From: Rhizobium mayense
Lineage (GTDB): Bacteria > Pseudomonadota > Alphaproteobacteria > Rhizobiales > Rhizobiaceae
Assembly: GCF_030272705.1 (NCBI RefSeq)
Contig: NZ_JARFYM010000002.1
Coordinates: 248,001-312,000 of the forward strand
Length of the DNA: 64,000 bases
Direction: 5' to 3'
The translations under genes and the position numbers were made by a program. Of the stretch, positions 62,896 through 64,000 are shown piece after piece (the stretch's first letter is position 1; every line of letters starts with the position of its first letter). The notes beneath the pieces are model-generated. The model was not told where the DNA came from and searched no databases. It worked only from the letters and a program-made list of their open reading frames with translations.

Positions 62896-63102
62896 CTAAG
62901 CTACGCGCTCGAAACGCGTACGAATATGTTCAATATAGTGCTGGCCAGGAGAGGAGGCCTCTACCATGGCCAAAGCAGCCTCTTCCGGAACGCCCGCAAA
63001 ATGCCGCTCCTCGCCGTTCTTGAAACGAATATAAAGACGGCCATCGTCAGGATGGAAAAAGACGGATTTGATAATCCGCGATGAAACTGGAAGCTCTTTC
63101 AT
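62896..63102 (-). CDS. KTSC-domain protein
   Basis: This 68-residue single-domain protein has the KTSC pattern: VSSRIIKSVFFHPDDGRLYI, then RFKNGEERHFAGVPEEAALA and ASSPGQHYIEHIRTRFERV. KTSC domains occur with lysyl-tRNA-like or phage proteins and have no settled function, perhaps nucleic-acid binding. GAGGTG lies four bases before ATG 63102. It is transcribed alone, toward the signalling operon. Confidence 0.75.
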   Translation of the reverse strand: MKELPVSSRIIKSVFFHPDDGRLYIRFKNGEERHFAGVPEEAALAMVEASSPGQHYIEHIRTRFERVA

Positions 63103-63290
63103 GGTCACCTCGCTTTTGAGGTTGTTGTGCCATCAAAACTACAACATCGAATGAAGTGACCTAGTTAAGAGAATGTAGCGTTTTGCTTAAAAATCTAGCG
63201 ATTCTAGGCTATTAACACTTCGATACCTGATGGAACGGGCTGGCTGCGCCAGCCCGGCACGATGGCCGTTCGCGCGAAAGAGCAGGCGAG

Positions 63291-63929
63291 CTATTTGCCC
63301 TTTCCGAAGGTGACGAGCAGCTCTTCGATTTGGGCCGCGTTCAAGGTGTTGTGCGGAAGCTGGCGCATCACCATGATGAGTTTTGCGGTTTCCTCCAGCT
63401 CCTCGGCAGCGAAGACAGCGCCTTTGAGATCGGGACCGGTGACCACCGGTCCATGATTGGCGAGAAGAACGGCGGCGACCTCGCCCTTCAGCGCCCGGAT
63501 CATGTCGCCCAAGGCAGGATCGCCCGGCCTCACATAGGAGAGAAGCTTCACTTGGCCGACGCGCATGACGACATAAGGCGTGATCGGCTCGATGCAATTG
63601 TCCGAATCGACGTCGGAGAGGCATGACAAAGCCGTGGCGTAGGTCGAATGCAGATGCACGACCGCGCCGGTCCCAGCACGCGTCTCGTAGAAGGCTCGAT
63701 GCAGGAAGACCTCTTTCGACGGCTTGTCGCCGGAGATATGGACGCCGTTGAGATCCAGTTTCGAAATCCTGGCGGGATCGAGAAATCCCAGGCAGGAATT
63801 CGTGGGGGTGATCAGGATCCCATCGTCCACGGCAACGCTGATATTGCCGGCCGATCCGACCGAATAACCGCGTTCGAACAGTGATTTCGAGAGCAGTACC
63901 AATTCCTCTCGAATTTTTGCCTCCGTCAC
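63291..63929 (-). CDS. otnC: 3-oxo-tetronate 4-phosphate decarboxylase (class II aldolase family)
   Basis: This 212-residue class II aldolase/adducin-fold enzyme has LFERGYSVGSAGNISVAVDD, the zinc ligands in VVHLHSTYATALSCLSDVDS and LLANHGPVVTGPDLKGAVF, and a phosphate-binding N-terminal loop, TPTNSCLG. OtnC turns 3-oxo-tetronate 4-phosphate into dihydroxyacetone phosphate. It starts with GTG at 63929, overlapping the stop of the gene cut by the window edge (GTGA). Other class II aldolases, such as fuculose-phosphate aldolase, are possible, but the upstream neighbour supports otnC. Confidence 0.85.
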   Translation of the reverse strand: MTEAKIREELVLLSKSLFERGYSVGSAGNISVAVDDGILITPTNSCLGFLDPARISKLDLNGVHISGDKPSKEVFLHRAFYETRAGTGAVVHLHSTYATALSCLSDVDSDNCIEPITPYVVMRVGQVKLLSYVRPGDPALGDMIRALKGEVAAVLLANHGPVVTGPDLKGAVFAAEELEETAKLIMVMRQLPHNTLNAAQIEELLVTFGKGK

Positions 63930-64000
63930 GCCAGCCTCCCTTCTTCCGGCAGCTTGCCTTCCATAAGGGCAAGAGCGCGTTCAAAAAAATCCCGCTGTCC
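63926..64000 (-). CDS. C-terminal end of an OtnK-like 3-oxo-tetronate kinase (partial)
   Basis: The last 24 codons visible, GQRDFFERALALMEGKLPEE and GRLA, end in TGA overlapping the otnC start. The DFFERAL stretch is the C-terminal pattern of DUF1537 (OtnK) kinases, which phosphorylate 3-oxo-tetronate before OtnC acts. Too little is in the window to be sure. Confidence 0.5.
   Translation of the reverse strand, partial: GQRDFFERALALMEGKLPEEGRLA

Noticed and set aside
62791..63084. 97-residue plus-strand frame
   Set aside because: Antisense to the KTSC gene, which has a ribosome site and a domain match.
1..64000. CRISPR arrays, tRNA or rRNA genes, insertion sequences
   Set aside because: I looked for regular spaced repeats, cloverleaf-like segments and transposase frames and saw none.

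Overview
The window looks like part of a secondary replicon (chromid or megaplasmid) of a Rhizobium-type alphaproteobacterium. The grounds are GC-rich coding sequence with frequent GTG/TTG starts and ATGA overlaps, a rhizobial erythritol locus, an ehu/eut ectoine locus, a LuxI/LuxR pair and a minCDE operon. In several rhizobia, as I recall, minCDE lies outside the main chromosome. The replicon assignment is inference. I see no rRNA, tRNA, insertion sequence, CRISPR array or phage gene.

Layout. 1-3.1 kb (minus): organosulfur-type uptake and oxidation (flavin monooxygenase, ABC ATPase, substrate-binding protein cut by the window edge). 3.7-7.7 kb: an MscS channel, small stress or membrane genes and a ParB-like protein. 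7.85-10 kb: a quorum-sensing locus (LuxI, LuxR, two small ORFs) with two related GC-capped palindromes, one before each regulatory gene. 11.1-28 kb: a large polyol locus with two divergent operons. Rightward are eryA-eryB-eryC-eryD and eryR-tpiB-rpiB, the complete route from erythritol to D-erythrose 4-phosphate. Leftward are a DUF2291 protein, the eryEFG transporter, and then a second DeoR regulator, a second FGGY kinase and a second GlpD-like dehydrogenase. Copies of a TGTTATAA-like half-site occur at the operon starts. 28.3-36.5 kb: an ABC exporter, then a FadR-type regulator overlapping a Cys/Met-metabolism PLP enzyme, followed by a complete sugar-type ABC importer. 36.5-38.4 kb: CopC, a small Cys-containing exported protein and an isoprenylcysteine-methyltransferase-like membrane protein.

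38.6-51.3 kb: ectoine/5-hydroxyectoine catabolism. asnC-doeC-doeD-enuR run rightward and converge on eutB-eutC-eutD-eutE-ehuB-ehuC-ehuD-ehuA. EhuABCD import the solute, EutD opens the ring, EutE deacetylates, DoeD transaminates and DoeC oxidises the aldehyde to aspartate. EnuR and the AsnC protein are the expected regulators. A long nested inverted repeat lies upstream of eutB. No eutA is present next to eutB.

51.5-64 kb: an AraC/GyrI-like regulator, minCDE, a degenerate EAL protein, and a tightly overlapped six-gene signalling operon. That operon encodes a GGDEF-EAL protein, two HATPase-like proteins, two STAS-like proteins (one fused to an S-adenosylmethionine methyltransferase) and a Cache-HAMP-PP2C phosphatase. 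It looks like a double partner-switching system with a methyltransferase output and is the most novel item here. The window closes with a KTSC protein and the start of a tetronate-degradation operon (otnC and the 3' end of an otnK-like gene).
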